DNA from: Calliphora vicina
Lineage: Eukaryota > Arthropoda > Insecta > Diptera > Calliphoridae
NCBI RefSeq assembly: GCF_958450345.1
Contig: NC_088782.1
Span: 38,616,501 to 38,680,500, forward strand
Direction of reading: 5' to 3'
Length of the DNA: 64,000 nucleotides
The position numbers and the translations under genes are program-made. The notes beneath the pieces were generated by a model. That model did not search any database, was not told where the DNA came from, and saw only the letters and a list, made by a program, of their open reading frames with translations. Below, one piece after another: positions 32,261 through 45,888 of the stretch. How positions within the stretch are numbered: the first letter of the stretch is position 1; each line of letters opens with the position of its first letter.

Positions 32261-32659
32261 ATTTTTGGCTTAAAAACTTAATTTTGGGTTAAAAACTTAA
32301 TTTTAGATATTATTTTATAAATGGCGTAGCGTTATATAGCTATGAAATTTCTCATTGTCAGTGCTGAGATATTTTTGAAATTGAATTATCCTACAAAGTG
32401 GGTAATGAATTACCCAATTGGCAAAAACTTGTTTACGATATTTAGAAGAAAAATCGTATTAAAATTCATTCAACCTTGATTACATATTTGTTAATTCAAA
32501 TCTAATACAAATTATTTTCAAAATTTTTTTCATTATTCAATTTGTTAGAAAATAAATGAAGAATAATTTTTTTCAAAACAATTTGACAATTTAAAGACAT
32601 TTAATAGTATTATTAAATTAAGTACTGGCATCCAATGACTCCACCGATTTAAAATATTC

Positions 32660-32765
32660 GACATTATAGTGTAAACCACAATGTTTTTTTTGCTTCGAAA
32701 ATGTCGAATATTTTACCAACAAATGGTCATATGCGGAAAGTTTTGCTTTACTTCGTTAATTTGAA
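32660..32765. mobile_element. Mariner terminal fragment
   Basis: TTCGACATTATAGTGTAAAC and CTTCGAAAATGTCGAA form a small hairpin, followed by CATATGCGGAAAGTTTTGCT. The same tail sequence lies at the 5' end of the mariner relics at 840-890 and 58590-58640. Confidence 0.55.
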
Positions 32766-32767
32766 CA

Positions 32768-34715
32768 AGTAAGAGAGTTATATATGGCTGTGCCCAATCT
32801 TATATACCCTTCACCAAATTATACTTCAGAATAAAAATTTAAAATATTTTTAGGTAAACAATTTTTTTTTTTTAATTTTTTGGACAAATTTTTTTTTTGA
32901 ATTGTTATTTTAATTTAATTTTTTTTTTTTAAATTTGAAAAAAAAAAATTTGTTTTTTTTTAATTGTTTTTTGGAGAAAAAAAATTCGGGTTAAAAAATT
33001 TTATTATGGTCTTATATACGTCGCACAGTGGTATGAGAATAATAAAAGATGGAAATAAATCTGTAACTTCTAAACCCTTACGCCGATTTGAATGAAATTT
33101 CGCATGCGCAAAGAGGAAGTGTAGTCGAGTTTAAGTTTTGAATTCTCAGCGAGTTGTTTAGTTTTCCCTAATTTATTTGACACGTAAACAACATAAGGTA
33201 GACATGTTATATATATAATAATGGATAGAGGATTTTGTCTACTTTTCAAAAATGTAGATAACTTTTGACAATTAAAAAATTCATGGAATACTTTTTTGAA
33301 AAATATGACAAAAAATGGTTTTTATTGAATTTTGCATAGATACAAATTTTTCAAATTGAAATAAAACTTTTATTTATGAATAGTTTTTAATGAAATTTCA
33401 CAGTTATGTAGATTTTTCTATTTAAAATGGAAAAATAAAAACAAATTTTGAAATTTGTTATCAAGTATCCCGCAATTCCCAATAAAAATCTTGAAAAATC
33501 CCAAAAATGGGATCTTTTCGTTTTTTGGCTATAATATCAATACCAGGGGCGGGGTTATCGGAACCCTTTACAAAATGATTAAGAACATATTGGGCCATCT
33601 AAAATAGGTTACTATATTTTGATATCGAGTATGCGATTTGAAAATTTTTTCCCTAAAGTTGAATTTTACATCAAAAATAGGCATTTTTTGAATGGACCTG
33701 ATCCCGTCGGTATCAAAAATTATAAATGTTTTTTTCATTTAAAATATTTGGCGTAAAGTTAGCTTTTCAAAAAGTACAAATTCATTATACATCCTCTTAC
33801 ACATTTTTTAGATAACTTAAAAAGAATAAAAGTACTTTTTTCCCAAAAAAATTGCGAAAAATCGGCTTTTTTAATTTTTTTAAATTTAAATGCATGTAAC
33901 TTTGGACTTAGCCACGAATTTTAAACACTTCTTTCTTTATTTGATATATAGATCTATTGTTAATCCTATAAAAGAAAAATGGATAAAATCGGGGAATATT
34001 TGGAACCGCGGTCACCAAAAAATTGGTGTAGGGTGGGTAAAAATATTGAAAATTAAATTTTCAAATGCGAATATCTCCTAAGCTATAAGAGATAATTGAT
34101 AGCTACGACAAGGTTTTATGTAGTGCTCGACGAGGAGATTCTATATGTGTAATTTTTTTTACACAAACGAAGAAATAGGATAATTTTAAAAATTGAACAT
34201 ACCCGAGGTGTCCTACTTTGGGAACCCCTGGTTCCCAAACTTAAATTTCATTCAAATCGGCGTAAGGGTTTAGAAGTTACAGATTTATTTCCATCTTTTT
34301 TTATTCTCATACCACTGTGCGTCGTTGCAAAGGTTTTTTATAATATCTGATAACCGTATTGTCTATATTAATGCCTAAGTAATCCAGATATAGGTCAAAA
34401 ATCGAGGTTGTCCTGGTTTTTTCATCATATCTCAGCCATTTGTGGACCGATTTTGTTGATTTTAAATAGGAAACTTCTCGAAAGGATGTCTGACAGAATT
34501 ATTTAAGATTTGGATCCCGAAGATATCTTGGGTCTTCAGAAAATTGATTTCAACAAACAGACGGACTGACAGACAGACACACGGACATGGCTTAATCGAC
34601 TCCGCTATCTATAAGGATCCAGAATATATAGACTTTATAGGCTCGGAAAATTATATTGTGGAAATTACAAACGGAATTACAAACTTATATATACCCTTAT
34701 CACGAAGGTGAAGGT
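32768..34715 (+). repeat. E1-family repeat, split by a Transib-like element
   Basis: It starts CAAGTAAGAGAGTTATATAT and ends at ACTTATATATACCCTTATCA with CACGAAGGTGAAGG. Without the insert at 33024-34319 and one target copy it reads CTTATATACGTCGTTGCAAA, matching CCTTATCTACATCATTGCAA of the E1 copy near 20490. It contains long A/T homopolymer tracts (32865-32960). Confidence 0.7.
33024..34319. mobile_element. Transib-like non-autonomous element, complete copy d
   Basis: The 1296-bp element has inverted ends CACAGTGGTATGAGAATA and its complement ending CCACTGTG. Similarity extends inward for about 80 bp. A 5-bp CGTCG lies on each side (33019-33023 and 34320-34324), and the E1 paralogue near 20490 shows the unfilled site. 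CAC(A/T)xTG ends with a GC-rich 5-bp target duplication are the signature of Transib elements, relatives of RAG1. The first seven bases equal the RSS heptamer CACAGTG. No transposase is encoded, so an autonomous partner would be needed. Confidence 0.85.
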
Positions 34716-34849
34716 GCCACTGAAGCACACCGAAAGCTCTCTGAATTCGGTGAGCTTTTGGTGAATGTGTTTCATCGGTTTTAACAAAATGAAATGAGCT
34801 GATGAAATCTGACCAGACCATACATGTGATGGTCCGTACCGAACCAAAA

Positions 34850-35222
34850 AATTTTTTAATTTTTTGGTTCGGTAATAATGGAAATTTCTAGATTTTTATT
34901 GATCTAATTTTGACTGTTTTTTCACTCTTAACAACAAATTAATATTTTGATCTTGTAAATTTTTGTCCAAAATTTTTTTTTACAAAAAATTCAAAAAAAA
35001 ATTTTGAAAAAAATAAAAAAAAACAATTTCGAAAAAAAAAATTAAAAGAACAATAGGTAAAGAAGTTACATGGATGAGAAAAAATGCTTGTTTTGCAAAA
35101 ATGAAAAATTTTGACCCCCTCTAACTCAGAGAGTTCTTGACCGATTTTGTTGCAAAATTATTTCTGAATTACTATCAAATACGACTAACCAACTAAAAGT
35201 TGGTTCACTTGACAAGAAATCC
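34850..35222. mobile_element. Right half of an E2-family MITE
   Basis: GACCCCCTCTAACTCAGAGA, TTCTTGACCGATTTTGTTGC and GGTTCACTTGACAAGAAAT match the right half of the element at 20918-21846. The left half is absent or unrecognisable. Confidence 0.65.
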
Positions 35223-35229
35223 ACCATAA

Positions 35230-36120
35230 GTTTGTCATTCCGTATGTAAGTACCATTTGCGACCCCACAAAGTATATATATTCTGGAACATTATAGATCA
35301 TTGGTAGGCGTTCATATTATTGAGATTACGAACATTTTCGTGAATTTACACGTACACAACCCGAAAGTAAACAAAACACACAGCAAGAGCGTAAAAAATA
35401 CAAATAACTCATTTAGTTGCAAACAATAGAGCGTAAAAATACAAATATTTCTTTATGTTGCTTGATGTTATTGCGGATTTTTTATTTTTAACCCATACAT
35501 GCACACAAACTACAATTTCTCTTTTTGCGCTTCCCTGTTATAGATAGTGAAGACGATATATCCATGTCCGTCTGTATGTTGAAATCAACTTTCCGTAGCC
35601 CCTAAATAACTTACATACATGATTCATACATCAATATGTCGGGAATTCTTCCGGATCGGTTGCTATTTAAAATAGGCCCACAAATGACTGAAAAGGAAAA
35701 AACCGGGAAAACCTCGATTTTTGGCCTATTTCTGACCTATTGATATCTAATGATAGATATTTTAAAGTCCATTGCAACGATGTATATAAAGCTATAGTAA
35801 GTTGGACCTATAATGGGACAAAATCGGGAAAAATATTGTTTAACCCGAATTTTTTGTTCATCAAACATTTTTTTTTCCAAAAAAAAAAAATTTTAAAAAT
35901 GAAAAAAGAAAATTTTAAAAAATTAAAAAAAAAGAATTGGAATAACTTTTTTTTAAAAAAATTAAAAAACAAAAAAAAACTTTTTTATAAAAAAATTACG
36001 AAAAAAAAATTTTTAATTTTGTCGACCTAAAAATATTTACAAAAAAAAACATATTTTTAAGTATAATTTGGTGAAAGGTATCTAAGATTCGGCACAGCCG
36101 AATATAGCTGTCTGACTTGT
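35230..36120 (-). repeat. Reversed E1-family fragments
   Basis: On the minus strand 35235-35300 and 35545-36115 follow the E1 repeat, ending with AGATTCGGCACAGCCGAATA at 36087. A second E1 tip (TTGGCACAGCCGTATATAGC) is near 36159-36180. Long A/T tracts between 35840 and 36050 give spurious lysine-rich frames. Confidence 0.6.
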
Positions 36121-37610
36121 TAATATTTATCTTTAATAATAATTTGGATAAGGGCTGATAAGATTTGGCACAGCCGTATATAGCACTCTCACTTGTTTTT
36201 AACAACATTTTTTTCCACCACAACATTTCCTTTTCATGACAAAAAAGTATATTAGAATTAAGTTAATTTGTACTTCGTGAATTACATGGGGCATGGTTTT
36301 GTGATTGAAATGCTATATTTCAAAATATATCATTTCAATACATTGTTTTATTTCATTGAAATCGGAACAACTCCTTTAAATTTCTTCCCCTTTCTCCATA
36401 GATTATTTGGTAAGTGATTTTTTTTGCTGAAAAAAAAATTAATTAAAGATCAAATTATTAATTTGTTGTTAAGAGTGCAATACCTTGAAAAAACAGTCAA
36501 AATTAGATCAATAAAAATCTAGAAATTTCCATTAGTTCATTCAAATATTTAGAAATAAAAAAAACTACAAAACCATTCTTTTCAACCATGAATCACATAA
36601 ATTTGCTAAACATTTTTACAACCACAATTTATTTAATACCTGTGGATTAGTACTTGTTTAATATTTTTTTTTATATTTTTAAAATAAATTATGACTTTTA
36701 CAAGGAAAAAAATACAACCAGATAAAAACTACTTCACAGGTTAATCGTTCTCTTAATTCTGATCATTTATACTCCAACTGTTTGAATTGAATAGTTTAGA
36801 AGACAAAAAAAAACAAAATGTCGACAAACTAGAAAATTAGCACACCAACTAAATCAATTTTATCGCTAAAGTTGAGATAAACTGACCATTAAATGAACAT
36901 GTTGGCTGTGTTGACATCCAACAGATACATAATCGACACCTGTGCTTTAGACTGCTCGACTGCTCCGCGCTGCAGTGATGAGGAAGCAGCAAATGACTAG
37001 AATGTGATCGTAGTTATGGTAGATATATGTCTGCAACAAGATATTTAGTAGTGTTATGATCAAATTATCTTTTAAATATTTTAATGGCAGTAATTCATTT
37101 TGGTATTCGTTTTTTTTATTTTTTTTTGCAAAAAAGTTTCCTGTAGAAATCTGCAAAATGTTTAAATAGTTTGAAGACAATAAAATAAATGGTGATATTT
37201 TATTGTCATTTCAGCTGTTTGTTGTTGTTGGTTGCATGTAATGTAATGATTGGTAATTTGTTGTTAATTTTTATGATGCCATAATTTATTTTATTTCGTT
37301 GTTTGCTGTTTAAATGCTTTTATTTCTTATTATTACTTGAAGCATTCTGCAAAGATCTAAAGAATTGACAGCATGGCTTTTTAGCAGTTAAATAATGGTT
37401 AGTTTGTTGTTTCTTTTTTAAATTCTTTATTTTTTTTTGATTTATTATTCACCACAACTGTGGACAAGTGGCTGTTGGGTTGGCAGGTTGTTTATTAAAC
37501 AAAAAATAAATAAAAATAAAAATAAAAATCTGTATTTTTTAATTACAATTTTCATTTATACAGGTGTCTTGTCATTTGTGCGCGGGATACTGATAGTAGT
37601 GTTGTGTGTC
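36121..37610. other. No gene seen
   Basis: AT-rich sequence with no supported gene in either strand. AAAAATAAA-like simple sequence lies near 37500-37530. The duplication junction is at 37611-37612. Confidence 0.5.
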
Positions 37611-40600
37611 TTCTGAGTCGATTAAACGATGTCCGTCCGTCCGTCTGGTCGGCTGGCTGGCTGTCCATGTAAACCTTGTGCGCAGAGTACACGTCGCAAT
37701 TTTGAAGATATTTCGATGAAATTTGGGACATAGTATTTTTTCGGCTCAAGGACCAAGCCTATTGAAACTGGCTGAAATCGGTCCATTATTTCACCTAGCC
37801 CCCATACAAATGTCCTCCCGAAATTGGACTTTATCGGTCTAATTTATATTCCGCTCCAAATAAGTTTTATATAAACAAAATTCATGTCACCAAATTTTGT
37901 TACGATCGGTCCATAATTAGTCATAGCTCCCATATATGCCCGCTTCCGAAAATCACTTTAACGTGCATAAATCGCTTAAAAATGTTGGTATACACACAAA
38001 ATTCAATATAGTTAACTTTAATTTATGTCTATAAATCACACGACCTAATTTCATGGTGATCGGTCCATAATTGGTCATAGCCCCCATATAAGGCCCACTT
38101 CCGAAAATCACTCAAAACTATAAATTATTGAAATTTTAAAAATCTGCCATTCCAATAACCAGAACGATTTTAGTGCCTTCATATTTTACACATTTTTTGC
38201 GATGGATCAAGTGTGGCTTTCTTAAATGTACATCAAATTTCAGGTATTTATTTACATGAATAACTTTTCCGATAATTTCAAAACGTCCATGATTGTTTGG
38301 CCAAACCCTGTATATGTATTCCGAAATTTTTACGACCATTTTTTTCAATCCCTTATGCTATTCTTCATTTTTGGACTAAATTTCAGGCATTTATATGAAT
38401 AACCTAATTTTTTCGATGCTTTTAAAAAGTCCATGATTGTTTGGCCAAACTCTGTATATGTAATCCGAAATTTGAATGACCAAGTTTTTTTTTCCGATTA
38501 CATATTTTATTCTTTATTTTTTAACTAAATTTCAGTCACTTACATGCAATTTTGTTGATACTTTTAGAACGTCCATGCTTTTTTGGCCCAACCCTGTATT
38601 TGAACATCAAAATATTTATCGATCGATCGGTTATGTTATTCTTAATACAAATACCAAATTTCAAACATTTTTATATAGAAATAAAGAAGTTATGGATTTT
38701 TGGCTTAAAAACTTAATTTTGGGTTAAAAACTTAATTTTAGATATTATTTTATAAATGGCGTAGCGTTATATAGCTATGAAATTTCTCATTGTCAGTGCT
38801 GAGATATTTTTGAAATTGAATTATCCTACAAAGTGGGTAATGAATTACCCAATTGGCAAAAACTTGTTTACGATATTTAGAAGAAAAATCGTATTAAAAT
38901 TCATTCAACCTTGATTACATATTTGTTAATTCAAATCTAATACAAATTATTTTCAAAATTTTTTTCATTATTCAATTTGTTAGAAAATAAATGAAGAATA
39001 ATTTTTTTCAAAACAATTTGACAATTTAAAGACATTTAATAGTATTATTAAATTAAGTACTGGCATCCAATGACTCCACCGATTTAAAATATTCGACATT
39101 ATAGTGTAAACCACAATGTTTTTTTTGCTTCGAAAATGTCGAATATTTTACCAACAAATGGTCATATGCGGAAAGTTTTGCTTTACTTCGTTAATTTGAA
39201 CAAGTAAGAGAGTTATATATGGCTGTGCCCAATCTTATATACCCTTCACCAAATTATACTTCAGAATAAAAATTTAAAATATTTTTAGGTAAACAATTTT
39301 TTTTTTTTAATTTTTTGGACAAATTTTTTTTTTGAATTGTTATTTTAATTTAATTTTTTTTTTTTAAATTTGAAAAAAAAAAATTTGTTTTTTTTTAATT
39401 GTTTTTTGGAGAAAAAAAATTCGGGTTAAAAAATTTTATTATGGTCTTATATACGTCGCACAGTGGTATGAGAATAATAAAAGATGGAAATAAATCTGTA
39501 ACTTCTAAACCCTTACGCCGATTTGAATGAAATTTCGCATGCGCAAAGAGGAAGTGTAGTCGAGTTTAAGTTTTGAATTCTCAGCGAGTTGTTTAGTTTT
39601 CCCTAATTTATTTGACACGTAAACAACATAAGGTAGACATGTTATATATATAATAATGGATAGAGGATTTTGTCTACTTTTCAAAAATGTAGATAACTTT
39701 TGACAATTAAAAAATTCATGGAATACTTTTTTGAAAAATATGACAAAAAATGGTTTTTATTGAATTTTGCATAGATACAAATTTTTCAAATTGAAATAAA
39801 ACTTTTATTTATGAATAGTTTTTAATGAAATTTCACAGTTATGTAGATTTTTCTATTTAAAATGGAAAAATAAAAACAAATTTTGAAATTTGTTATCAAG
39901 TATCCCGCAATTCCCAATAAAAATCTTGAAAAATCCCAAAAATGGGATCTTTTCGTTTTTTGGCTATAATATCAATACCAGGGGCGGGGTTATCGGAACC
40001 CTTTACAAAATGATTAAGAACATATTGGGCCATCTAAAATAGGTTACTATATTTTGATATCGAGTATGCGATTTGAAAATTTTTTCCCTAAAGTTGAATT
40101 TTACATCAAAAATAGGCATTTTTTGAATGGACCTGATCCCGTCGGTATCAAAAATTATAAATGTTTTTTTCATTTAAAATATTTGGCGTAAAGTTAGCTT
40201 TTCAAAAAGTACAAATTCATTATACATCCTCTTACACATTTTTTAGATAACTTAAAAAGAATAAAAGTACTTTTTTCCCAAAAAAATTGCGAAAAATCGG
40301 CTTTTTTAATTTTTTTAAATTTAAATGCATGTAACTTTGGACTTAGCCACGAATTTTAAACACTTCTTTCTTTATTTGATATATAGATCTATTGTTAATC
40401 CTATAAAAGAAAAATGGATAAAATCGGGGAATATTTGGAACCGCGGTCACCAAAAAATTGGTGTAGGGTGGGTAAAAATATTGAAAATTAAATTTTCAAA
40501 TGCGAATATCTCCTAAGCTATAAGAGATAATTGATAGCTACGACAAGGTTTTATGTAGTGCTCGACGAGGAGATTCTATATGTGTAATTTTTTTTACACA

Positions 40601-43600
40601 AACGAAGAAATAGGATAATTTTAAAAATTGAACATACCCGAGGTGTCCTACTTTGGGAACCCCTGGTTCCCAAACTTAAATTTCATTCAAATCGGCGTAA
40701 GGGTTTAGAAGTTACAGATTTATTTCCATCTTTTTTTATTCTCATACCACTGTGCGTCGTTGCAAAGGTTTTTTATAATATCTGATAACCGTATTGTCTA
40801 TATTAATGCCTAAGTAATCCAGATATAGGTCAAAAATCGAGGTTGTCCTGGTTTTTTCATCATATCTCAGCCATTTGTGGACCGATTTTGTTGATTTTAA
40901 ATAGGAAACTTCTCGAAAGGATGTCTGACAGAATTATTTAAGATTTGGATCCCGAAGATATCTTGGGTCTTCAGAAAATTGATTTCAACAAACAGACGGA
41001 CTGACAGACAGACACACGGACATGGCTTAATCGACTCCGCTATCTATAAGGATCCAGAATATATAGACTTTATAGGCTCGGAAAATTATATTGTGGAAAT
41101 TACAAACGGAATTACAAACTTATATATACCCTTATCACGAAGGTGAAGGTGCCACTGAAGCACACCGAAAGCTCTCTGAATTCGGTGAGCTTTTGGTGAA
41201 TGTGTTTCATCGGTTTTAACAAAATGAAATGAGCTGATGAAATCTGACCAGACCATACATGTGATGGTCCGTACCGAACCAAAAAATTTTTTAATTTTTT
41301 GGTTCGGTAATAATGGAAATTTCTAGATTTTTATTGATCTAATTTTGACTGTTTTTTCACTCTTAACAACAAATTAATATTTTGATCTTGTAAATTTTTG
41401 TCCAAAATTTTTTTTTACAAAAAATTCAAAAAAAAATTTTGAAAAAAATAAAAAAAAACAATTTCGAAAAAAAAAATTAAAAGAACAATAGGTAAAGAAG
41501 TTACATGGATGAGAAAAAATGCTTGTTTTGCAAAAATGAAAAATTTTGACCCCCTCTAACTCAGAGAGTTCTTGACCGATTTTGTTGCAAAATTATTTCT
41601 GAATTACTATCAAATACGACTAACCAACTAAAAGTTGGTTCACTTGACAAGAAATCCACCATAAGTTTGTCATTCCGTATGTAAGTACCATTTGCGACCC
41701 CACAAAGTATATATATTCTGGAACATTATAGATCATTGGTAGGCGTTCATATTATTGAGATTACGAACATTTTCGTGAATTTACACGTACACAACCCGAA
41801 AGTAAACAAAACACACAGCAAGAGCGTAAAAAATACAAATAACTCATTTAGTTGCAAACAATAGAGCGTAAAAATACAAATATTTCTTTATGTTGCTTGA
41901 TGTTATTGCGGATTTTTTATTTTTAACCCATACATGCACACAAACTACAATTTCTCTTTTTGCGCTTCCCTGTTATAGATAGTGAAGACGATATATCCAT
42001 GTCCGTCTGTATGTTGAAATCAACTTTCCGTAGCCCCTAAATAACTTACATACATGATTCATACATCAATATGTCGGGAATTCTTCCGGATCGGTTGCTA
42101 TTTAAAATAGGCCCACAAATGACTGAAAAGGAAAAAACCGGGAAAACCTCGATTTTTGGCCTATTTCTGACCTATTGATATCTAATGATAGATATTTTAA
42201 AGTCCATTGCAACGATGTATATAAAGCTATAGTAAGTTGGACCTATAATGGGACAAAATCGGGAAAAATATTGTTTAACCCGAATTTTTTGTTCATCAAA
42301 CATTTTTTTTTCCAAAAAAAAAAAATTTTAAAAATGAAAAAAGAAAATTTTAAAAAATTAAAAAAAAAGAATTGGAATAACTTTTTTTTAAAAAAATTAA
42401 AAAACAAAAAAAAACTTTTTTATAAAAAAATTACGAAAAAAAAATTTTTAATTTTGTCGACCTAAAAATATTTACAAAAAAAAACATATTTTTAAGTATA
42501 ATTTGGTGAAAGGTATCTAAGATTCGGCACAGCCGAATATAGCTGTCTGACTTGTTAATATTTATCTTTAATAATAATTTGGATAAGGGCTGATAAGATT
42601 TGGCACAGCCGTATATAGCACTCTCACTTGTTTTTAACAACATTTTTTTCCACCACAACATTTCCTTTTCATGACAAAAAAGTATATTAGAATTAAGTTA
42701 ATTTGTACTTCGTGAATTACATGGGGCATGGTTTTGTGATTGAAATGCTATATTTCAAAATATATCATTTCAATACATTGTTTTATTTCATTGAAATCGG
42801 AACAACTCCTTTAAATTTCTTCCCCTTTCTCCATAGATTATTTGGTAAGTGATTTTTTTTGCTGAAAAAAAAATTAATTAAAGATCAAATTATTAATTTG
42901 TTGTTAAGAGTGCAATACCTTGAAAAAACAGTCAAAATTAGATCAATAAAAATCTAGAAATTTCCATTAGTTCATTCAAATATTTAGAAATAAAAAAAAC
43001 TACAAAACCATTCTTTTCAACCATGAATCACATAAATTTGCTAAACATTTTTACAACCACAATTTATTTAATACCTGTGGATTAGTACTTGTTTAATATT
43101 TTTTTTTATATTTTTAAAATAAATTATGACTTTTACAAGGAAAAAAATACAACCAGATAAAAACTACTTCACAGGTTAATCGTTCTCTTAATTCTGATCA
43201 TTTATACTCCAACTGTTTGAATTGAATAGTTTAGAAGACAAAAAAAAACAAAATGTCGACAAACTAGAAAATTAGCACACCAACTAAATCAATTTTATCG
43301 CTAAAGTTGAGATAAACTGACCATTAAATGAACATGTTGGCTGTGTTGACATCCAACAGATACATAATCGACACCTGTGCTTTAGACTGCTCGACTGCTC
43401 CGCGCTGCAGTGATGAGGAAGCAGCAAATGACTAGAATGTGATCGTAGTTATGGTAGATATATGTCTGCAACAAGATATTTAGTAGTGTTATGATCAAAT
43501 TATCTTTTAAATATTTTAATGGCAGTAATTCATTTTGGTATTCGTTTTTTTTATTTTTTTTTGCAAAAAAGTTTCCTGTAGAAATCTGCAAAATGTTTAA

Positions 43601-44047
43601 ATAGTTTGAAGACAATAAAATAAATGGTGATATTTTATTGTCATTTCAGCTGTTTGTTGTTGTTGGTTGCATGTAATGTAATGATTGGTAATTTGTTGTT
43701 AATTTTTATGATGCCATAATTTATTTTATTTCGTTGTTTGCTGTTTAAATGCTTTTATTTCTTATTATTACTTGAAGCATTCTGCAAAGATCTAAAGAAT
43801 TGACAGCATGGCTTTTTAGCAGTTAAATAATGGTTAGTTTGTTGTTTCTTTTTTAAATTCTTTATTTTTTTTTGATTTATTATTCACCACAACTGTGGAC
43901 AAGTGGCTGTTGGGTTGGCAGGTTGTTTATTAAACAAAAAATAAATAAAAATAAAAATAAAAATCTGTATTTTTTAATTACAATTTTCATTTATACAGGT
44001 GTCTTGTCATTTGTGCGCGGGATACTGATAGTAGTGTTGTGTGTCTT
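37611..44047. repeat. 6435-bp tandem duplication, copy 2
   Basis: A head-to-tail copy of 31176-37612. It contains the same parts in the same order: tandem repeat at about 38185-38695, mariner tip 39095-39200, E1 39203-41150, E2 half 41285-41657, reversed E1 41665-42555, and gene-free sequence to 44045. I saw no difference between copies where I compared them. Confidence 0.95.
39459..40754. mobile_element. Transib-like non-autonomous element, copy in duplication 2
   Basis: The same as 33024-34319 shifted by 6435 bp, with the same CGTCG on both sides. It arose by the block duplication, not by a new insertion. Confidence 0.85.
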
Positions 44048-44615
44048 GTAGTTGATTGTGACCGCTGAAATCATTTGATGCTTGTCAATTCCATTAAAGC
44101 ATGTTTGTATTTTTTTTTGCTTAAAAGTGTCAAAGATTTTCATGTCAAATAAGTTGTCATATTTATTTATGATTGTGTCCATTGTGTCCTTATAATTAAA
44201 CATCATTATGCCACCTTTTTATTATCACCAGTTGTGAAATGTTGTTGACGAAAATGAAGAAATAAAAATAAAAAATATTCTCGCATTTTGTATTATTAAT
44301 AATTCTACATGGATAATTGACACTAATTTAATTAAATGCCACATTTAATAACATATTCATATAAAATATACACATTTGTTTTCTCAAACAAATTAAAACA
44401 TGTTTAGTTTTCAGTCAATTCATTCATGCATGCATGTATTATGGTTGTTGCACTATGGGTTGACATAAGTTAGAAATATTGCCATCTTTGCGATATCAAA
44501 CAGAAATTTTTCCCCAGAAATAAAATTTCTTCAATAGTGGAACCGTTAAAACAACAACAAAAAAAGCAGAAATCGACAGTATGAGACCTTCAAGATGAGC
44601 CAGAAGGCAACATAT
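44048..44615. other. No gene seen
   Basis: Unique AT-rich sequence after the duplication. It includes CATTCATGCATGCATGTATT near 44422-44441. No element end or gene is recognised. Confidence 0.45.
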
Positions 44616-44622
44616 CGAACAC

Positions 44623-45686
44623 TTAGCGCCAAATTATCGTAAGCGACAAAACAAAAAGGTTAAAGGAGAAGGTTTTTTTTGATAATTTTGAAATTTATAC
44701 ATAGAATTAAAAATGTTATAATGCGATATAATATAATTTCGTTCAAGCTATTTGTCTATTTTTCAAAAATATTTGTAACTTTTGACAATTAAAAATTCAT
44801 GGAATACTTTATAGAAAAATATGACAAAAAATATTTTTTATTGAATTTTTGCATAAATACAAATTTTTCGAATTGAAATTAAATTTTTATTTATAAATTG
44901 TTTTTAATGAAATTTCACAGTTATGTAGATTTTTCTATTTAGAATGGAAAAATAAAATAAACGAATTTTAAAATTAATTATCAGCAATCCCACAATTCCC
45001 AAAAAAATGTTGAAAAATTCCAAAAATGTTAATTTTTAGTTTTTTCGCTAAAATATCCATACCAGGGTCGGGGTTATCGGGACCCTTTACAAAATAATTA
45101 GAAACATATTGAGCCACCTATAATCGGTTACTTTATTTTGATATCGGATACGCGATTTGAGAATTTTAGCCCTAAAATTTTATTTTACATAAAAAATAGC
45201 TGTTTTTTGAAAGGACCTGGTCCTCACGGTAACAACAATTTTGAAATTTCTTTACCTTTAAAATATTTTATGAAAACTTAGCTTTCAGAAAATAGAAATT
45301 CCTTATACATCCTCTTAGAAATTTTTTGCGATAACTTAAAAAGAAAAAAAGTTCTTTTTTCCCAAAAAATTAGAAAAAAATCCCCTGTTTAAAATTTTTT
45401 AAATTCAAATGCATATAACTTTGGACTTTGACATTATTTTTAAACAATTCCTTTTCCATTTGATACATACATGTATTGTTAGTGCAATAAAGGAAAACTG
45501 GAGAAAATCGGGAAATATTTGGATACGCTGTTATCAAAAAACTGGAGTAGGGTGGGTAAAAATGTTGACAATTTAATTTTCAAATGCGAATATCTCCTAA
45601 TATCAGTCGGTCCATAAAATTTTAATTTCTGCAATAAAACAAAAATTTTAAAAATGTCACTTACGATAATTTGACGCTAAGGGCTC
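44623..45686. mobile_element. TIR-bounded block with a Transib-like fragment (E3)
   Basis: CTTAGCGCCAAATTATCGTA at 44622-44641 is inverted near 45665-45686 (TACGATAATTTGACGCTAAG). Between them, 44755-45606 is a fifth Transib-like fragment without either terminus. The ends may belong to a separate MITE that captured or was invaded by the fragment. No clear target duplication. Confidence 0.6.
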
Positions 45687-45888
45687 GTTATAATGAACAT
45701 TTCTAGTTCAAAACCAATATTTTTTTACTAGAGGCCATCAACACAGGAATGATAGCTGGAAGGATACAAAAAATGTTCGACAAGACACCGGATCTTACCC
45801 GTTCCACATTTGTTATAACTTGGTATCCAGCAGTGTATCCAATCGAATAATGATCGTTCGATTAATCCAAAAATTTCTTAGGAATAAC

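Larger units (their letters stand above)
31176..37612. repeat. 6435-bp tandem duplication, copy 1
   Basis: Every segment I compared recurs 6435 bases further on, including homopolymer tracts such as the 12-A run near 35879 and 42314. The repeat runs from 31176 to 37612 and again from 37611 to 44047, so the copies share two bases (TT) at the junction. It contains only repeats: a tandem repeat (31750-32260), a mariner tip (32660-32760), an E1 copy split by a Transib-like element, half an E2 MITE and reversed E1 fragments. Confidence 0.95.

Noticed and set aside
33890..34081. 63-codon frame MHVTLD..., also at 4646-4837 (minus) and 40325-40516
   Set aside because: Its recurrence follows the Transib-like repeat copies. 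The reading is not kept in all copies, so it is not a conserved protein.
35740..36030. Lysine-rich 96-codon frame, repeated at 42175-42465
   Set aside because: It is produced by A-runs within the dispersed E1 repeat and has no domain; its second copy is due to the block duplication.
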